Source of the DNA: Membranipora membranacea
Lineage: Eukaryota > Bryozoa > Gymnolaemata > Cheilostomatida > Membraniporidae
Assembly (NCBI GenBank): GCA_914767715.1
Contig: OU612072.1
Span: forward strand, 12,650,001 to 12,710,000
Direction: 5' to 3'
DNA: 60,000 bases
Of this stretch, positions 1-12,149 are shown one piece after another; within the stretch, counting starts at the first letter, position 1; each line of letters starts with the position of its first letter. Below the pieces are notes generated by a model, which was given only the letters and a program-made list of their open reading frames with translations, did no database searches and was not told where the DNA came from. Both the position numbers and the translations under genes were made by a program.

Positions 1-94
1 TGGCTGATGGGGATGGTTAACAGTCTGCTACTGCATATTTTAGAAACAGCTCAGGCGAACGAGCTCTGAGGGACTACATCCTAATTTTACGTAC

Positions 95-220
95 CATGTT
101 AGAGAGAAACTTGTTGTTTTCAACGCTGATGTGTAGAATCACGCTTAGTAAGACAATAATAATCAGTGATGAGGTGGTTATATATATCACAGCTATTTTC
201 TTTTGTACTCCGCTATCCAT
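95..220 (-). CDS. First exon, multi-copy signal-exon family (partial gene, runs off window)
   Basis: A 42-codon exon opens with ATG at 220 and ends at a GTACGT splice donor at 94-89. It begins MDSGVQKK and continues as a hydrophobic stretch (residues 9-32) suited to a signal peptide or signal anchor. The same exon occurs at 4741-4869, 11090-11215, 33846-33973 and 37153-37273, and in shortened form at 37533-37618. Here it ends in phase 0, whereas the copies at 33846 and 37533 end in phase 2. A one-base length difference just before the donor suggests this copy is frameshifted relative to the intact gene, unless its own downstream exon compensates. Downstream exons would lie before base 1. Function unknown. 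Confidence 0.5.
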
Positions 221-952
221 TCTATTGCAGTATTGCTGAAAAAGCAATTGTTAGATAAGAGAATTCAATTTACAAACTTTCACATGTCAACGCAGGGTAA
301 AGGGATTCAGAGGTTTTGAAACACCTTTACTTCTACCGAGCAAAAATGGGCAGCCACAGCATGAAAAATACATCTACCAATTACATCCCTAAAAATAATA
401 TAATCCATTTAATAAGTATCTGAGTATCTTTTATGTCACAAAATGCCAAGATAATATTTAGGTCAGAATAAAAGCAGTGGCATAAATAAGCATCACATAA
501 AGTTTTGTCAGCAGCCACTGCTGTCGGGCGTAAAACCTTGATGATGATGATTGAATCTCACACTAAAAGATAACCTAGAGAACCTCTACCTTCCTTTTCC
601 TGTTTTATTGCACATCCTAAAAGGGTAAACTCTGGAAATATTATGACTGAAATTGTAGCTATTCCATCTATTTCAAGTTGTATTTTTGTCTTGATACAGC
701 ACAAGGATCGGATTGAAAGTAGGTTACACTAATTTGGTAATTCTTACCTGAGTAAGTGACTAAAAAACTTGTAACAGCTCAAGATAACTTTGTATATAAG
801 CTTAAATCGTCTTCTCAAAGCTGTGTCTTCGAGACTTTGTTTTATTTAATGAGTTTAGGAGTAGTCAGCAATCAAATTTATATGTGAATTTCTCTTTTGA
901 GTGACAGCAGTCAGATTCAGCACAATACGATCCGCCCATTTTTGTACCAACA

Positions 953-1166
953 AGGGTGTAGTTTAGAAAAAATGATAGGGGAGGTAAAAATCCGAAGCAA
1001 GTCCAAAGAAACACCATGAGGGGTGCTGTTAGCTCCTCCCCAAGGAGTATGAGCCATATAATCAGCAGATTCTGAGATGGATTATTCAATTATAGTGTTT
1101 TAAGCCACTGTCTTTTTTTTTCTAGGGGAGGTGGTGCCTCCCTGCCTCCCATAGAATTACGGACCT
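953..1166 (-). repeat. Dispersed ~225-bp element R1, copy 1
   Basis: One of four dispersed copies (others at 6604-6829, 26984-27254, 45880-46114). The ends are imperfectly inverted (AGGKCYGTAGTT type), and inside each end lies a GGGGAGGCA-like block. The interior carries a conserved ATTATAGTGTTTTA-like segment. The small size, inverted ends and lack of coding capacity fit a MITE-like non-autonomous element. The minus-strand open frame across it is not maintained in the other copies. Confidence 0.55.
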
Positions 1167-1214
1167 GTCTAAAAGTTCATTGAAACAAACAGTACACACG
1201 CAGAATAACATATT

Positions 1215-1800
1215 ACGCAAGAACTGTGCACATGATAATTGTGAAAATAAGCTAATGGTTGAAAGGAATTTTAGTTCCTCAAAATAACCATTATAAGGCC
1301 TACTTGGAAAAATGATTGTATATACAAGAATGCTGTTTTTTTCTACTTATTCTGATATTTACTGCTAAAACACAGCGGTCAGTTGAAAGTACATTACTTC
1401 CTCCATACAAACATCAATGTCAATAACTTTATTACTGTAAAAGTCGTTTGGCTCTAGACGTTTTCTAATGATGATGATTTCGAGGAAACATAATTAGCTT
1501 CGACACATTTAATTTATAATGAATAACAGCGACAGCCAGTATAGCGTGATATCTCGTTCAAACATTTGGCAGCATTCCAATATTATCATTATTACCACAA
1601 ATGATACAGGAATTTAGAAATAAACATAACATATAACACAAAATCTGTGTACATGATAGTTGTGAAAATCAGCTATCGGTTGAGAGGAATTTTAGTTCCT
1701 CAAAATAACCATTACTGAGAAAAACGATTATATTTACAAGAATGCTGCTTTTTCTACTTATTCTGATATTTACTACAAATGTATTTACCAGATGATATAT
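1215..1800. repeat. Degenerate direct duplication, ~420-bp period
   Basis: The segment around 1219-1350 (with TTTTAGTTCCTCAAAATAAC) recurs at about 1640-1770 in the same orientation. A more diverged version is at 6310-6470. The repeat is non-coding and belongs to the degenerate unit that carries the signal-exon copies. Confidence 0.5.
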
Positions 1801-4030
1801 ATCAGTGCCATGAGCTGATGAATTGAAAAGCAGCTGTCAGTCATTTTTTTCTCATCTCAGAATACTGTTCACTCTGAAATCTTTCAATGAAACTATACCC
1901 ATGTTAGGCCTAAAGGCTTTATCAACTATCTGCGATCCTTAAAAAAAGCCACCAAAAGCTCTTCTGCTGGAAATGCAACAGCAACAGCCTTTTTTTAGGA
2001 GCAGCTTGGGTGAACAAGCTCTGAGGGACCACAGTCTTTGTCGGTCAAGGAGAATTATACCCATATGCATATAAATAATGTACTTGTTATATTTGATACT
2101 CCATTCAGGGTCAAATGGGAAAGCCAGATAAAGACACTAATCCTACACTGAGTTGTCTCACCATGTTGTATGTGCAGACCACTGAATTAGATATGGAATT
2201 CAATGGTGCAGACAAATACCAAATAATCCAGTTGTCTGGTTCAAGAATACAAAGGCTTATACAAAAAATCATTTAAAGCAAGAGGATGGTTTCCATTAGA
2301 GATTTATCTTATTGTAGATAGCTTCGACAAACCCGGGACTGCCACTTGTCCTTGTGTCAATTTTGAAAAAACATCCATTTTTAACCAAACTTAATTCGCC
2401 TCGCTGAGGTCAGACAAGTTTCAGATAAGTCTCTAATAGACTGATTGAAGAATATCAAGCTATTTTGTCCACAAACTTGCCAGAGTAAATATTGCAACGT
2501 GGATAGGGGTTGGATATGGATATGTTGTGGTTAAATAGTGGAAGAGTAACGAATAATTACGAGTTATCTGAAGCTTATCTTGAGCGTTGACTTTTGCTAA
2601 AATCAGGAAGGCAATATATCACGTTAAACAAAAAATTACCACAAATTTTCAACTTATTAGCAATACAGATAGCGATCGCTTTAATTTTTATTACTAGTGT
2701 ATTTTCTTTCTTTTTTTTCCTCCACTTTTCCTTATTTATAAGTTATTTGTTCTGTCACCGCATGAAAAACATTCATAAAGATTATTGTAGATTGACAATA
2801 AAAGTAAACAATAATAATGACGAGCAAAGGCTAGAAAGCCGAGGGCTGGTTGAAGGTTTTATACACAATTTTATTTTTACATTTTACTCTTATCTGTATA
2901 CATTAGCACATTTTTTATGTGGCTGAATTCAAATTTAAAGGATGATATAAGAGATAGCTGTCCCAAATCATGTCTATAATCTCGAGTCATTTAGAAAATT
3001 TAATTGATGAATCACTAAAAATTAAAACTTTAAAAATCTTTTTACTATATTTTGAGCCGATCAAAGTCACACAGGCGACAAATAAGACCATGTCTTTAAA
3101 ACAAATTGATAACAAAAAAAATCAAGAGAAAATTACAAATAGACTTTTAAAGTATAATGATTACCGCGTAACATTCGAATCTCGTGGATATTATTTTAAG
3201 GGAGGGGAGGGCTAAGATGATGCAATTGGCCAACATGGGCCATGACGACATCAAAATTAGCACACATTATAGCGACCACAAATCTTTTAAAGGCTTTAGA
3301 AAAAAGTTTATATAGTATAGCGGCTAGTTCTAGTTATAAATTATTTCCGACTGAAAAAATTCTTAGCACCTCCAGGCAGTCTTTCAGTAGTCCACAATGA
3401 TGTACAACACAAGTTTAAAAAATTATTTGAGAATATTTTCAAAAGGTAAGAAGAAAGCTTCAGTTTTAATGATTTTGGGCATTTCTAGGGACTGGCTATT
3501 TTGTTTTGGCCCTTTGTTTGGTAAAAGAAAACTAATTATACTATTCTAGATACGGATTTCAATGGTCTAGAGAGTTAAGCAGACGAGGGGGGGGCCTACT
3601 ATACATCTTCCTCCTACCAGCACTGGATTATTCAAATCACAGCAAGTTTGACTATGTGATACGACAGGACAGTCAGGTATCAACGGTATCGATGGTATCG
3701 GTTGCGATTCATTCTGAAAATGAAGACAACAATAAGTTATGGCAAAACGAAAACCTGTTGAATATCTGGTGTACTAAGTATCAAAATAAAAAAAGAATCA
3801 CTAAATATTGTTGTGATGTCGGCCCGTTCTTCAATATAGCTATAGCTGAGCATCAATCATCATATTCCATTATAATTTGAAAATAAATTTGAAAAAAAAC
3901 ACAAGTATTTTAGGAACTTTAGCGGTTCCTGCATGTTCCTATGTTCTAGTTCAATTAAATTAAATTATGCGGGTTGCATAATATCAGTGTACACTAAAAC
4001 CACCTCATCTTGTTAGGCATCCACCATAGA
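1800..4030. other. No gene recognised
   Basis: AT-rich sequence. It includes a relic of the segmental repeat near 1930-2040, sharing the CTGAGGGACCACAG segment seen near 7470. The plus-strand open frames at 2594-2926 and 2970-3215 are low-complexity, lack recognisable domains and have no convincing splice context, so I do not call them genes. Confidence 0.4.
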
Positions 4031-4034
4031 CTTA

Positions 4035-4491
4035 ATAATAAACCTAGACTGGAAACTTTATGGAGCATTATAGCATTGAGGCACTAAGACGCTTAGGCGC
4101 TTAATTGTGGGCGGCGTAACGACATTGGAAGGTCTAGAAGCAATGATGCTATTATTGATTTACTGTCCACCATCCCGGTCTTTTGTCGATAACTCGATCA
4201 ATTTCGATCGGATTTTGAGTTTGAAAATAACAATAGATTAAGCAGCTTGTCGTGAACAGTTTGATAATAATTTATGGCAAAATCAAGTTGACAACCAGAT
4301 GCTGCTGATTGTAAAGCAAATGACAAGCTCAGAATCCGATCAAAATTGATCAAGTTTCGATCAAAAAACCTGGATTTTGGACAGTAAATCAATAAAAGCA
4401 TCAATGCTTCTACACCTTCCGATGATGTTACATCGCCCTCAATTAAGTGCCTCACTTCGGCTGTAAATGGTGTACTGTCTAGGTTTATTAT
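4035..4491. mobile_element. Foldback MITE flanked by TA
   Basis: A 457-bp element has long imperfect inverted arms of roughly 170-180 bp each (about 4035-4215 and 4310-4491). The outer ends read ATAATAAACCTAGAC and its complement. A TA dinucleotide sits on both sides (4033-4034 and 4492-4493), as expected for Tc1/mariner-type target duplication. There is no transposase reading frame, so it would depend on enzyme from elsewhere. The TA duplication is short enough to be chance, so the superfamily assignment is tentative. Confidence 0.55.
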
Positions 4492-4548
4492 TATAACTAT
4501 AGCATCAACAAAGTCTTATCACTTCCCCCCCTGCACCCCCTTCTGCCG

Positions 4549-4594
4549 TCAAGAGCACATGGTTTTGTTATTGTTCACATTTGCAATTCCAATT
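4549..4594 (-). pseudogene. Relic of pro-exon (exon 2) of the prepropeptide family
   Basis: On the minus strand an AG acceptor precedes a segment homologous to exon 2 of the intact gene at 37796-37865. In the phase used by that gene the residues IxIANV and TMCS are shared. Here the frame then meets TGA at 4549-4551. It lies downstream of the damaged first exon at 4741-4869, in the same order as the intact gene, so the two are remains of one duplicated gene. Confidence 0.55.
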
Positions 4595-4740
4595 CTAAAA
4601 CCATCTGCTACAAAAAAGCTGCCATAAGCTTTATGGCTGGGGACGGTTAACAGCAAATTTTAGAAACAGCTAAGACGAACTAGCTCTGAGGGACTACAGC
4701 CCTTGCCGCTCAAGGATATACACCTCCGAATATTACGTAC

Positions 4741-4869
4741 CGTGTTAGTGAGAGACTTATTGCTTTCACTGCTGAAGTGTAGATTGACGCTTAGTAAGGA
4801 ATTAATGTGCAGTGTTGCAGTCATCACGTGTATGTACACAGCAAATTCATTTTGTACTCCGCTGTCCAA
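4741..4869 (-). pseudogene. Damaged copy of the signal exon
   Basis: A 43-codon homologue of the signal exon (LDSGVQNEF... to a GTACGT donor at 4740-4735). The initiating ATG has become TTG at 4869-4867, and the hydrophobic core is interrupted by polar residues. With the stop in its exon 2 relic at 4549, this copy is very probably a pseudogene. Confidence 0.6.
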
Positions 4870-5630
4870 TTCACTGCAGCTTTTCTGAAAAGGCAAGCAA
4901 TAGAATTCAAATTTTCAGACTCTCACATGTCAGCACAGGTTAAATATCATCATCTTTGTGAGCCAAACAGGACGGGTTTTTGGTTCAAACTTTAAACTGG
5001 GAGTTGTCGTCCGTTTGTCTGTGATCTTACAACTCCTGGTACTACTCTGCTCACAAACATTGTGTATTTTGTACTAGTAGTAAAGCAAACATATACTACA
5101 CTTCTCCACCCCAGTATAAGAATACAACCTAAATACTTCATCTTGGCGCATAAGTATCGCATGCAATGATTACAAGATATTAAATCAAAAGACACCTAAC
5201 TATATGTACGATCATTTTGATCATATTTATTCGCAGAGATTTCTGAGGAGAGATATCCATATGATCGAACCTCCCAATAATACTTTTCTCAACAATACTG
5301 CAAAAGCTTTCAACAGTCTTCAATAACAATCAGCATGCCCAACGCTGATTGTGATGATCGCCCTCATTTTGAATTTTATTAAATACTTTTAATGTTCTAC
5401 TATCATTTTTATTGTAAATCAGATCAGCAATATACATTTTTCAATGTATTTAGATCAAAAATAAACTACTCATCAATCAATCAATCCCTGGTGAAACGAT
5501 GTATTCTTAAAAACTTTATTTCGACCAATTCATACCGACTTGATGATCTCAAATCTTTTATCAAATTGTATTATTTCTGTTGATTTTGCGTCATACTCAG
5601 AAGAACACTGTTACGATTGGAATTAATGTC

Positions 5631-5970
5631 CAATGTGGAAGTATACGGAATGAGTCGACAGCACCCGGTGTCTCAGATGATTGAAGTTAGAAGATGGCGT
5701 TACCTGGGGCACACTCTGAGAAAGCAGGGCTCAATCACACACACTAGTTTGGGTTAGGCACCTCAAGGGAAAAGGAGACGTGGTAAACCAAAGAAGACCT
5801 GGATAATGACAGCTCTTGAATAGTTGCAAACATCTGGCATCAAGTCCTGGAGTGAAGCAGCAGAGATGGCAAAAGATCGGTCTAGCTAGATAGAGGGAGC
5901 AGTAGACGAATATACTGGTGCATTATTCCAGAAAGAATCCTGCAACCTAAGTGAAGTAAGTAAGTGAAGT
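5631..5970 (+). mobile_element. 3' end of an RTE-like non-LTR retrotransposon, decayed
   Basis: The plus-strand frame starting at 5631 shows the C-terminal block common to RTE-like reverse transcriptases: a RRWRYLGHTLRK segment, then APQGKRRRGKPKKTW, then a WSEAAEMAKDR segment. Several TGG codons have become TAG, so the frame is interrupted at least three times. The 3' end finishes in short direct repeats of AAGTG/TAAG at about 5950-5975, as usual for such elements. Only the tail is present. Confidence 0.7.
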
Positions 5971-6603
5971 GAAAAGTCCTAAAAAAAGAAACAAAAAGTT
6001 AAACTTTAATGTACACTCCTCTGTTTTCTACCTGACATGCTGATGAACAAGTTTTTAACAGGTCTAGATAAGTCTGAATATTGTCTTCTCCAAGCTGTGT
6101 TTTCGAAACTTTGTTTTAAAATGAGTTTGGAAGTAATGAGCAATTTAATTTATATGTGATTTACTTCCTCTTATGACAGGTATCAGGTTCAACACAAAAC
6201 AATTCGCCTGTTTTTTATACCAAGCTAGTCTGAGCCCCCCGGCCGACGGCCCCCCGCCCCGCCAAGCAAGTTAATCTAACCAGACAGTACATAATGCAAT
6301 GCATTGCGAAAGCTACGCACATGATTTTTGTGAAACTTGTGAAAGTTGTCAGTTGAAAGGAACTTTGGTTTGTCAAAATAACCATTACAGAATTACCATT
6401 AAGCCTCCTGGGAGGAAGATTAAATTTACGAGAATTCTATTTTTTGTGCAGCTTATAATTATTATGATATCATGATTCACCGCACATGCATTTACCATAC
6501 AATATATATCAGCGCAAGGGGCTGATTGATCGAGAAGCAGGTGGCAGGCGAACTTACATTACTTCCTCCAAAAGACAACCAATGTCAATAACTCTATCAC
6601 TGC

Positions 6604-6829
6604 AGGGCCATAGTTTGGAATAAAATATAGGGGAGGCAAAAGTCCAAAGCAATCACCAGGAGAGTTGCTGTAAGCTCCTCCCAACGCGATATAAGGCATA
6701 TAAATAGCAAGTAGAAATTCCCAGAGGAGCTTTATATGACATGGATTATTCAATTAATCTGTTTTAGGCCATCTTATTAGCTTTCTAAGGGAGGCGCTGC
6801 CTCTCTGTCTCACCTATAACTATGGACCT
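6604..6829 (-). repeat. Dispersed element R1, copy 2
   Basis: Same architecture as 953-1166: an AGGGCCATAGTTTGG-like end, a GGGGAGGCAAAAG block, a central ATTATTCAATTAATCTGTTTTA segment and a closing AACTATGGACCT. Orientation is opposite to the copies at 26984 and 45880. Confidence 0.55.
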
Positions 6830-6964
6830 GCACTGTCAAACTCATTTTTTTGCATTTAATGTTTTCTTATGATGACGAATTTGAAGAAACGTTAATAAGC
6901 TTCAACGCATTTATAATAAATAGCAATGACAGTCAATAACACAATATCTAGGTCAATCGCTAAG

Positions 6965-7029
6965 TTTTTCCAATTGGTTTTTCCAATTGGTTTTTCCAAT
7001 TGGTTTTTCCAATTGGTTTTTCCAATTGG
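6965..7029 (+). repeat. Five exact tandem copies of a 13-mer
   Basis: TTTTTCCAATTGG is repeated five times without change, at 6965, 6978, 6991, 7004 and 7017. Each unit contains the 8-bp palindrome CCAATTGG. No gene lies next to it. The complete identity implies recent slippage expansion. Confidence 0.95.
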
Positions 7030-8718
7030 TTTGTCCTAGGAACTATACCCTTGTTAGGTCTGAAGCACAGAATTAATTTCTCCTCAAAAAATGGAAATGT
7101 TAGCATACCTTATACAATTAAAACACTCAACACAGGGGCTGATCTGCCAATGATCTAATTGGCTGTCCCTACTAGCATGCAGAATATAGCCTTGGAAATT
7201 GTCTCATTTACAAAATTGCAAACAGTAATAAAATGCCTTCAGTTCAGCGTTAATTATCTCGGGCTTTCTAGAAATGCTACTAGGGACTGGCTATTTTTAC
7301 AAGCCCTTTGCTTGGTGAAAGAAAGCTAATTATGCTATTCCAGACATGGATTTCAATAGTTTGAAGGCTTTATCCACTGTCCGCAATCCTCAAAAACATG
7401 CCACCAAAAGCTCGTTTTCTGCAACTGCAACTGCCCTTTTTTAGAAACAGCTTGGGCAAACAAGCTTTGAGGGACCACAGCCCTCGTCGGTCAAAGAGGT
7501 TCACATCTGAGTTTAACTCACCGTGTTAGAGAGAGCTTTGTTGTTTTGCTGCAAAAGCAAGTTAGTCGGATCGAGATATATATTTTGATAGTAAAGGTCA
7601 AGTTTTGTCAGCAGACATTTTACTTGTGTACGAAAAAGTATGACAAAGCTTAAATAAGGTTCGTTATCAATCATTGTTTCAATATCGTCTAATCAGAAGT
7701 TTCTAACACTTTGTAGAGATGATTCTGTGGGGTAATACTCGTAATACAAACGTGGCAACTGCCCAACCCTTATATAATAGATAGAATGATTGATTTATCT
7801 CGACTGATAGAAATTGCATGTGATGAAGATCATGATGAAATTTTTTTCGTTTCTATGAATGATAGCCCAAAAAAGAAAGCCTGCCCAACAACAATAATAT
7901 TAATATTTGCAATAACAACTTTCCTAGAGTAACCTATTCCTATTCTTACCTTGGTTAATAGAGGAGCTTTGAAAAATATATAGTGATTTGGTAAAAAGAC
8001 TTAAACCGTCTTCTCTAAAGTGGGTTTTTCGATACATAGTTTTATTCAATGAATAAATAACTAACTCATCGATCTAATTTATATGTGATTTACATCCTTT
8101 AGTGACAATTGTCAGATTGATAACAAAACGGAAGAAGGGAGTTGTATAGTTGTCAGATAGTGATAGCGTTAAATGTATGTATTTTTTTGATCGATTGAAA
8201 AACCACAAAACCACAACTTAGTGGATCAAAGCCAGGAACATATTGGAAACAAAGATTAACATTAACATCCTGCATCCTGATTGGTTGTTGAGAGTTTCTG
8301 CAGATATTCCTTGTTCTGCAGTTGCAGACAACTCCTTCAGATGCCTTCCGCCTGTACACTACAGAATCTGCTTTACAATGACCTCAACTTATTAGCAGCT
8401 CTCCAGCTGTCTTTACAGTACATGAAACATTTTATATAGAACAAATACATGGGAAATTCAACTTAGCGCTCTCCTGTGCAAGTTAGGAGTGGGCAAGCTA
8501 GGCTAATGTTTGGAGTGCTCACCTTCATTGTTAGCATGGGTAGTGACTGGAATTCAAACCAACCAGCAACCCTCAGATTGTCTAGCTCCTACCTGCTTCA
8601 ATGTTGGCATAATCAATTTTCATGCCCATTGGGTGAGACGATGTTGAATCTGTGATGCGTGAGTCTACATATTACAATCTGTTGAACTTTCACACTGTAT
8701 ACCTACAATAATATCACT

Positions 8719-8955
8719 CAGTGTTGGAATTAAGGAGGGATGCAAGGGGGTGGTGTCCCCCTTCCTACCTTGTCTAGGGGGACGCATCCCCCTTTATTTC
8801 ATAAACATTACAATGGCAATATGCCATGGATTTGCAGGCTTGAGCCCATGATTTTTTAACCGCATTGTTGTTGTTAGTAACCTAGCATAGATGCCCCCCT
8901 GGACCCAGAGCCTGGTAGGCATCCCCCTACCTCTGATTTTCCACTTCTAACACTG
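8719..8955. mobile_element. MITE with CAGTGTTRGAA ends (hAT-like)
   Basis: A 237-bp segment begins CAGTGTTGGAA and ends with the complement of CAGTGTTAGAAG. Sub-terminal GGGATGC/GCATCCCCC blocks also pair. CAGTG-type ends are usual in hAT elements. I could not find a clean 8-bp target duplication, so the superfamily is a guess. Confidence 0.45.
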
Positions 8956-9422
8956 TTATAACACATCCGGCAGTAGAATGGGCTGAGTGATTATCAGATG
9001 GTATTCTCACTCTCATGTTACAGAAAGGTTGATTAAAATTGATTGAAATCCGATCTCTTGTAACACGCCACATCCCAAAGCATAGGCGGCAACTTTCGTT
9101 GCCTTAGTGGCGAGTCCGCAATATCTGCACCTGGTTGCTCTCTGTTTGCAGGCAGGTCGTATTGCACACCTGTGGGCCAACAAAACCCCAGTAGTTGATG
9201 GACCACAGCGGGATGCCAAGCTATGTCATGACAGGTGGTGCGGAAATATGTGGAGATGTGTAATTACATTTATTATCTGCATTGCATCAAACCACCTAAC
9301 ATTAGATTTCCTTCAGAGAAAATAGACAGAAGCAAAATATTATTCAAACTTTATTCGATAGCACTGCAATATATAATTCATCACACCGTGATATGAAACA
9401 TGTCAAATTTCTCGCTATTTAA

Positions 9423-9799
9423 AGGGCAACCAAGGTTTCAAACAACTTCTCATTGGTGGCCATTGATTAATGGCAGATTGCACCTTCTGCATGGGGTAAA
9501 AGACAAAATATAATTCGGATGATTATTCAGGCAGAATTCTTGTGAAACATTTCTTCCATCAGGTACTCAAACTCAGCTAAAAGAGAATACCACATAGCAG
9601 TTTCCTGTTCCTGTTATTATTTAGCCTGTGCTCTATAATTATGACAGCAAAGTCTTGGAACCCCCCCTAAACTGAAGTGTTACCCAGCTTAGAGTCAGCA
9701 ACTACTTTGAGTTTTGCATCGCGTAATGCACAAAGCTGATGCTGCCCAGCACATTATTTGCTACCCATTAATGCATTGCTGCGAAACCTTGGTTGCCCT
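9423..9799. mobile_element. TTAA-type MITE (piggyBac-like), copy 1
   Basis: A 377-bp element has 17-bp perfect terminal inverted repeats AGGGCAACCAAGGTTTC. It is flanked by TTAA at 9419-9422 and 9800-9803. It has no coding capacity. A related copy lies inverted at 11783-12149. The homologous segment without the insertion is recognisable near 31975-31990 on the opposite strand. TTAA target duplication is the hallmark of piggyBac transposases. Confidence 0.75.
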
Positions 9800-11089
9800 T
9801 TAACAAAGTTTGTCTTTTTTATTTTTTATTGCAGAGAACTTTTGACAGCTGCAGCCCAGTCCAGTTTGCGTTGTTATCTGCTTTTTACGTAGGTGGAGGC
9901 AACCTAAAACGATACAATTCTTAGTTTGTTCTCTGGTAGGGGTAGACAAGTGCTCTATCAAAGTTTGGTGTTGTTGAGTTTTATGTTCTTAGTTCCCATT
10001 CCCCCCCCCCCCCCGCCAAAGTCGATTGCATAAAATTAAAATAGAAGATGACTTGGCTGGAGGACAGTTCGGCTGAGGAAATGATGATCACTTGGAGCAG
10101 GAGAGTGGAATCTCGATCACCCAGGGCTGATAAATGACAGGTAGAAACACATGTTTGCATCCTGTCAACTAAAGCTCATTTCAGGTGCTTGTCAAGGCTG
10201 TCACTTTAAGTTCCTTTGACGCTGGATCAAAAAGCTAACAATTGACAGTCAGAGCCTGTCAGAAGCAGATCTTGTATTGTAGCATTAAACAAACTGAACA
10301 AATTGATATGTCTCTTATATTGAAGTGCATTTGGATGTAGAAATAAAAACTTTCTACCCTGATGTGACTACATTTACACGTTTCCTATGTGGCTGAATTA
10401 AAAAAAAAAGACAAGAGTTAGCTGAACCAGATGATGCTTATTTTGTAGAATAATTTGAGAAAAATTGAATTATATTTTAGAAACAAACTGATATAATATA
10501 TAAAAGTATGATCATACATATAATCCTATTATTTCAAAACATGTAGAAACATGAATGACTGCATGTTAGATGGGTGCAACTCAAAATATGTGCATGATTG
10601 ACAATTGGTTTAGTTAGTTTCGGGTTTTGTTAGGGGTTAGGACAATGTGTGAAACAGATCACTTGGCAGGGACTAATTAATGATTTTGTTGAAGTATTCA
10701 CCGGAACCTACAAATATAAGCAGAAGTTATTGTCCCAATGTGTGAATTGAAGATGGCCTGCGTTGGCTGGCAAGAGGGTTTATGGCGTGGCAATGAATTT
10801 CTAACAGGCTAGTTGTCACTTTTAACATGGCCATGCCTCCGATAGATCACTCATCCACCAATTATGATCAGCAGATTTCTGCTATACAAGTGTGAGGCCA
10901 TATTTATATTATATGCAATATATTTTCTAAGACACCCAAACTGCGTGGTCTACTATCTGTTTCCTAAAATAGGCCACCGAAGGTTCTTTGGCTGTCAGAA
11001 GGCTCCACTATAACCTGTTATAACAAGCTTGTCAAGACAGGCTAGCTCTGCTACTGGCTTTCTTAAGATTTCTTTAAAATATTACTTAC

Positions 11090-11215
11090 TGGATTTGAGA
11101 GAGCTGTATTATTTTCGATGCTGAAGTATAGATTGGCGCTCAGTAAGGCAATAATTGTCAGTGTTGAGATGATCATATATATCACAGCTAACATTTTTTG
11201 TACACAGCTGTCCAT
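11090..11215 (-). CDS. Signal-exon copy with intact frame, partners not found
   Basis: A 42-codon exon from ATG (11215) to a GTAAGT donor just below 11090. It begins MDSCVQKM and has a hydrophobic core at residues 9-28. It is close in sequence to the exon at 33846-33973 but two bases shorter near its 3' end. It therefore leaves in phase 0 rather than the phase 2 used by the intact prepropeptide gene. No pro-exon or cysteine exon was found downstream on this strand (9.4-11 kb). It may be an orphan exon or pseudogene. Confidence 0.4.
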
Positions 11216-11782
11216 CTTACTGCAGATTTGCTACAAAGGCAAGTTAGTCAGATCATGATAACTTATTTTTTGTTCACACTGAAAGAATTTCAGACAAGCC
11301 ATTCTCTTTATAGCACAAATGGTCCAGAAGAAAAAGCTCCAAATATTACAGAAAACTGTTAACTGTTACCGATAAACAGAGTAAATAGTTCTGCTACCCA
11401 ACTGCTGTGGTGTTAGGGTTAAATTCAGTGAATAGATGGCGAGTTTTGGCTGCAGACTTTCACATGTCAAAACTCAAGGATTGCTGTCAATCATTGTTGT
11501 AATAATATGTGAGCAAAACTTGATCTATGTTCTTTCAAACTTTGACTAAGAGCTATCTTCTGTTTAACTTCGCTCTTACAGCTCTTTGTACGCTAAAACT
11601 CGTTGTTAAGATTATATATAAATCATAACTGTTGAATTCATGGAATGAGTTCAATGAGTACCGCTAGAAAAAAAACACATTTAATTCTCATCCCTAATAT
11701 GAGAAAACAACGCAAATACTAAATCTTGACTCTTACATTTGTTGTTATAATTTTATTGCATTATGGTATCGCATGCTATTAA

Positions 11783-12149
11783 AGGGCAACCAAGGTTTCG
11801 CAGTAATGCATTAATGGGTAGTAAATAATGTGCTAGGCAGCATCAGCTTTGTGCATTACGCTATGCAAAACTCAAAGTAGTTGCTGTCTCTAAGCTGGAT
11901 AAAACTTCAGTTTAGGGGAGGTTCCAAGACATTGCTGTAATGATGATAGAGCACAGGCTAAAAAATAACAGGAACAGGAAACTGCTCTGTAGTATGCTAT
12001 TTTAGCTGAGTTTGAGCACCTGATGGATGTAATGTTTCCCAAGAATTCTGGCTGAAGAATCATCCGAATAAGATTTTGTCTATTTGCCTATGCAGAAGGT
12101 GCAATCTGCTATTAATCGATGAGAAGTTGTTTGTAACCTTGGTTGCCCT
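11783..12149. mobile_element. TTAA-type MITE, copy 2, inverted relative to copy 1
   Basis: A 367-bp element with AGGGCAACCAAGGTTTC ends. The flanks are TTAA (11779-11782) and TCAA (12150-12153, one mutation). The homologous uninterrupted sequence at 36320-36345 (reverse strand) carries a single TTAA at 36328-36331. This shows directly what was inserted and that a TTAA was duplicated. Confidence 0.85.

Larger units (their letters stand above)
7400..10380 (-). repeat. Segmental repeat unit A1 (minus orientation)
   Basis: This stretch aligns piecewise with 10400-14130 on the same strand and with the reverse complements of 31790-34780 and 34740-37500. Landmarks are a GTGGAGGCAACnT block (9892 and 13090; inverted at 31883 and 35392), a GTTTGGTGTTGTTGAGT block (9962 and 13642), and remnants of the signal-exon region at 7500-7580. 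The coding exon itself is almost completely lost here. Boundaries are approximate. Confidence 0.5.

Noticed and set aside
2594-2926. 110-codon plus-strand frame with a hydrophobic start
   Set aside because: Low-complexity, AT-driven composition and no supporting signals.
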